Shown here one piece after another: positions 62,081 to 64,000 of a stretch of DNA of 64,000 nt. Each line of letters opens with the position of its first letter. Within the stretch, counting starts at the first letter, position 1. The notes below the pieces were generated by a model. The model saw only the letters and a list, made by a program, of their open reading frames with translations, searched no databases and was not told where the DNA came from. A program made the position numbers and the translations under genes. Source of the stretch: Eubacterium sp. (GTDB taxonomy: Bacteria; Bacillota; Clostridia; Lachnospirales; Lachnospiraceae); assembly GCA_017619835.1 (NCBI GenBank), contig JAFZRN010000038.1:1-64000 (forward strand). Reading direction: 5' to 3'.

Positions 62081-62148
62081 TATGTGACAAAATGATCTGA
62101 TCCACTTGTCACATATGTGACAAACTGATCTGATCTACTTGGCACATT
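62081..62148. repeat. Two tandem family A palindromes
   Basis: TATGTGACAA-core-TTGTCACATA (62081-62115) is followed, sharing two bases, by a second unit TATGTGACAA-core-TTGGCACATT (62114-62148). The cores ATGATCTGATCCAC and CTGATCTGATCTAC differ slightly. The second unit touches the stop codon of the membrane protein gene. Confidence 0.88.
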
Positions 62149-63152
62149 TATTGGACATGCTGGTGGGTGTAGAGGTGCTCGCTGCAGTATTCATAGTTGC
62201 CGTTACATTTGGAGCAGAACCTGAATTCCATCTCGGGGTGGCTGATCTCGGTACATCCGCAGACAGCGCATTTGTGGATGGAAATGCCTTCCGGGTTTCC
62301 CGAGCCCGGTGGTATTATCGAGCCATTTGAAAAATGAATAACATCGGCCTTGCCGCGTTTTCTCTGCGCCTTATAGCCTTTCTGAGTCGCCTTGACAAAG
62401 TTTGCTTTCCGCTTCCGGTCTTTCAGGGTCGGCATCGTCTTACTCTTATTGATGTAAGCATAGATGAAGTAATTCGTAACAGCGCCGACAACGATAAGCT
62501 TCGTGAAAAGCCCGCCGGTGATGAAATAATACAGTAACAGCAGGAGGTCAACGTAGCCCAGCCACTTCATTTTCAGTGGGATCACAAAGTAGAGGTAAAC
62601 CATATGGTCGCCGCCAACCACAGTAAACGCAAGGAAAATGCTTATCAGCATGAAATGAGTCACATTGAGGCCCGCATAGATCGAGTCAACGCCATAGTAA
62701 CCCATAGTCTTCGCAAAATTCAGCTCAGTCGGAAAGCTTGCAACGTGCTCTGCCGCCGCCGGACTGAAATAGTAATAATAAAATCCGCCGATTACAATTA
62801 GAATATCGGTCAGGAGCATTCCGCCGAAAATGTATAGGTTATACATGACTTTTCCCCAGTAATTTTCGAGCGCACGCCCAAGCGAATAATAAAAGAATAA
62901 ACTTATAGGCAGGAATAAAAATGATATAAATGAGCCCATGATTTCAAATGGATTCGTAAAGATCCAGGTGAACAGACGCCAATACTGGTTTTTTACGACT
63001 ATCATATATGGTATCAGAAGAAGCTGATCATAAAGGCTCGGAGCCATGAATCTGATTAGATATCCGATGATGATACACGTGATGATAACGATATAAAGGT
63101 AAGGTATCGCGAACCTGTCGAGTTTGTTTTCAAGTTTGTATCTAAGCTTCAT
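62148..63152 (-). CDS. Rhomboid/derlin-like membrane protein with C-terminal zinc ribbon
   Basis: A 334-residue protein with about six transmembrane helices in residues 15-230 arranged like rhomboid or derlin proteins (NQYWRLFTWIFTNPF, LGRALENYWGKVMYNLYIFGG). The serine-protease GxSG motif is not visible, so it is probably not a protease. The cytoplasmic tail is basic and ends in a cysteine/histidine cluster: HKCAVCGCTEISHPEMEFRFCSKCNG, a likely zinc ribbon. ATG 63152 fits the hydrophilic start MKLRYKLENKLDRF. The membrane plus zinc-ribbon combination is unusual. Confidence 0.7.
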   Translation of the reverse strand: MKLRYKLENKLDRFAIPYLYIVIITCIIIGYLIRFMAPSLYDQLLLIPYMIVVKNQYWRLFTWIFTNPFEIMGSFISFLFLPISLFFYYSLGRALENYWGKVMYNLYIFGGMLLTDILIVIGGFYYYYFSPAAAEHVASFPTELNFAKTMGYYGVDSIYAGLNVTHFMLISIFLAFTVVGGDHMVYLYFVIPLKMKWLGYVDLLLLLYYFITGGLFTKLIVVGAVTNYFIYAYINKSKTMPTLKDRKRKANFVKATQKGYKAQRKRGKADVIHFSNGSIIPPGSGNPEGISIHKCAVCGCTEISHPEMEFRFCSKCNGNYEYCSEHLYTHQHVQ

Positions 63153-63220
63153 TTTTTGAGTCCTTTTCTTATATGTACATACGTAGTTTATTATACGACA
63201 TATGGGCATAAAATACAAGG

Positions 63221-63254
63221 GATGCAACTCGGGTACGGGCACTCGAGTTGCATC
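63221..63254 (-). terminator. Hairpin after the corrinoid protein gene
   Basis: GATGCAACTCG (63221-63231) pairs with CGAGTTGCATC (63244-63254), an 11-bp stem nine bases beyond the stop codon. On the minus strand the T-tract is weak, so it may be a terminator or a stabilising end. Confidence 0.5.
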
Positions 63255-63262
63255 GTAAATTT

Positions 63263-64000
63263 CTAACCAAATATGCTGTCTGCGTATCGAACGGTTGCCA
63301 TAGCGTCCTTTGCATAGCAGTCGGCGCCTATAGCGTCGGCATATTCCTGAGTCATTACTGCTCCGCCGACGACAACCTTCGTGTCGGGCTTTTTCTCACG
63401 GAGAAGCTTTATCGTTTCTTCCATGCTTACAACCGTCGTTGTCATAAGCGCACTGAGGCCCACAAGCTTAACGTCATCCTGAATTGCACGGTCCACGATA
63501 ACCTCGGGAGGAACATCCTTGCCGAGATCTATAACGTCGTAGCCGTAATTTTCGAGCATGACTTTTACTATATTTTTACCTATATCATGAATATCGCCCT
63601 TTACTGTGGCGATTATAACCTTTCCCTTGGTCTCCTGCGTCTTTCCGGCCATAGCTTCTTTTACTACCTCAAATGCCGCCTTTGCCGCATCTGCACTGAG
63701 TAAGAGCTGAGGAAGGAATACCGTGCCCTTTTCAAATCCCTTGCCGACTTTATCGAGAGCAGGGATCAGCTCTGAATTGATTATTTCAAGCGATTCTCTT
63801 GTTTCGAGTTCCTTTCGCATTTCGGTTTCGGCAACACCGACCATGCCACGTTCGATGGCATTTGCGAGAGGCGAGACTTGCGTTGCGGAGCCGGATTTGT
63901 CGAGGCCTGATGAGACTTCCGAGGGGGCGCCGGGGGTGTCAGGTGCAGTGGAGCTGGCGGAGACATTTCCGGACGAAATGACGGAAATGCTTGCGTTCGC
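63263..64000 (-). CDS. Corrinoid-binding methyltransferase, C-terminal part (MetH-like), cut by window end
   Basis: The frame is open from the window end to TAG at 63263. The last 200 residues are a cobalamin cap and B12-binding domain: NAIERGMVGVAETEMRKEL, then the B12 ligand motif GDIHDIGKNIVKVML (Asp-x-His-x2-Gly), GLSALMTTTVVSMEETI and VVGGAVMTQEYADAIGAD. Upstream lies a 40-residue Ser/Thr/Ala/Pro linker (SASSTAPDTPGAPSEVSSG). The linker implies a multidomain protein, probably a cobalamin-dependent methionine synthase or homocysteine methyltransferase whose catalytic modules lie outside the window. A stand-alone corrinoid protein is the alternative. Confidence 0.8.
   Translation of the reverse strand, partial: ANASISVISSGNVSASSTAPDTPGAPSEVSSGLDKSGSATQVSPLANAIERGMVGVAETEMRKELETRESLEIINSELIPALDKVGKGFEKGTVFLPQLLLSADAAKAAFEVVKEAMAGKTQETKGKVIIATVKGDIHDIGKNIVKVMLENYGYDVIDLGKDVPPEVIVDRAIQDDVKLVGLSALMTTTVVSMEETIKLLREKKPDTKVVVGGAVMTQEYADAIGADCYAKDAMATVRYADSIFG

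Overview
The window looks like a chromosomal segment of a Firmicute of the class Clostridia, most likely a Lachnospiraceae relative of Butyrivibrio, Pseudobutyrivibrio or Roseburia. The grounds are moderate G+C, strong AGGAGG-type ribosome binding sites, Gram-positive envelope genes (LTA synthase, SepF, DivIVA, RecU), a spore-type GerW protein, and the gene orders miaB-mutS-mutL-miaA and radC-mreCD-pbp2-rodA-mgsA. There is no rRNA, no CRISPR array and no recognisable transposase.

Region 1 (1-17.1 kb, all plus strand) holds coenzyme and central genes: panD-coaBC (coenzyme A), pyrE, a small membrane protein, tRNA-Gly, an LTA-synthase-like sulfatase with a C-terminal TIG domain, typA, a strongly folded RNA leader followed by pncB, ybeY with a DUF3048 lipoprotein, two flavoproteins, proB, a patatin-like lipase, a dipeptidase and a short anchored protein.

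Region 2 (17.1-25.1 kb, mixed strands) is the accessory part: an HTH-Uma2 nuclease-like gene with iterated upstream inverted repeats, a large secreted protein, an orphan tyrosine recombinase, a lipoprotein esterase, a secreted FnIII protein that appears to start at AUA, and a CAP-domain surface protein.

Region 3 (25.1-64 kb) is almost entirely minus-strand housekeeping, transcribed from high to low coordinates. It runs from a corrinoid methyltransferase cut by the window end, through a rhomboid/derlin-like membrane protein, unknown genes, ytfI/ytfJ-like genes, tRNA-Leu (plus strand), galE, an rRNA methyltransferase, two pseudouridine synthases, recU, nadE and the miaB-mutS-mutL-miaA cluster, to the cell-shape operon radC-mreC-mreD-pbp2-rodA-mgsA (mreB and min genes absent). 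It ends with dacF, sepF, divIVA, aroB, lspA and an MscS channel.

The most unusual content is small-scale. Two families of short palindromes occupy nearly every larger intercistronic gap of region 3, usually touching the stop codon of the upstream gene; several supply that stop codon and one is translated as a new protein tail. A third 16-bp palindrome, GTCTAATATATTAGAC and variants, occurs five times inside the coding sequences of miaA, mutL and rsmF, always in the single frame that reads Ser-Asn-Ile/Thr-Leu-Asp, much like Rickettsia palindromic elements. The pncB leader RNA, whose family I could not identify, is the other strong candidate for something undescribed.
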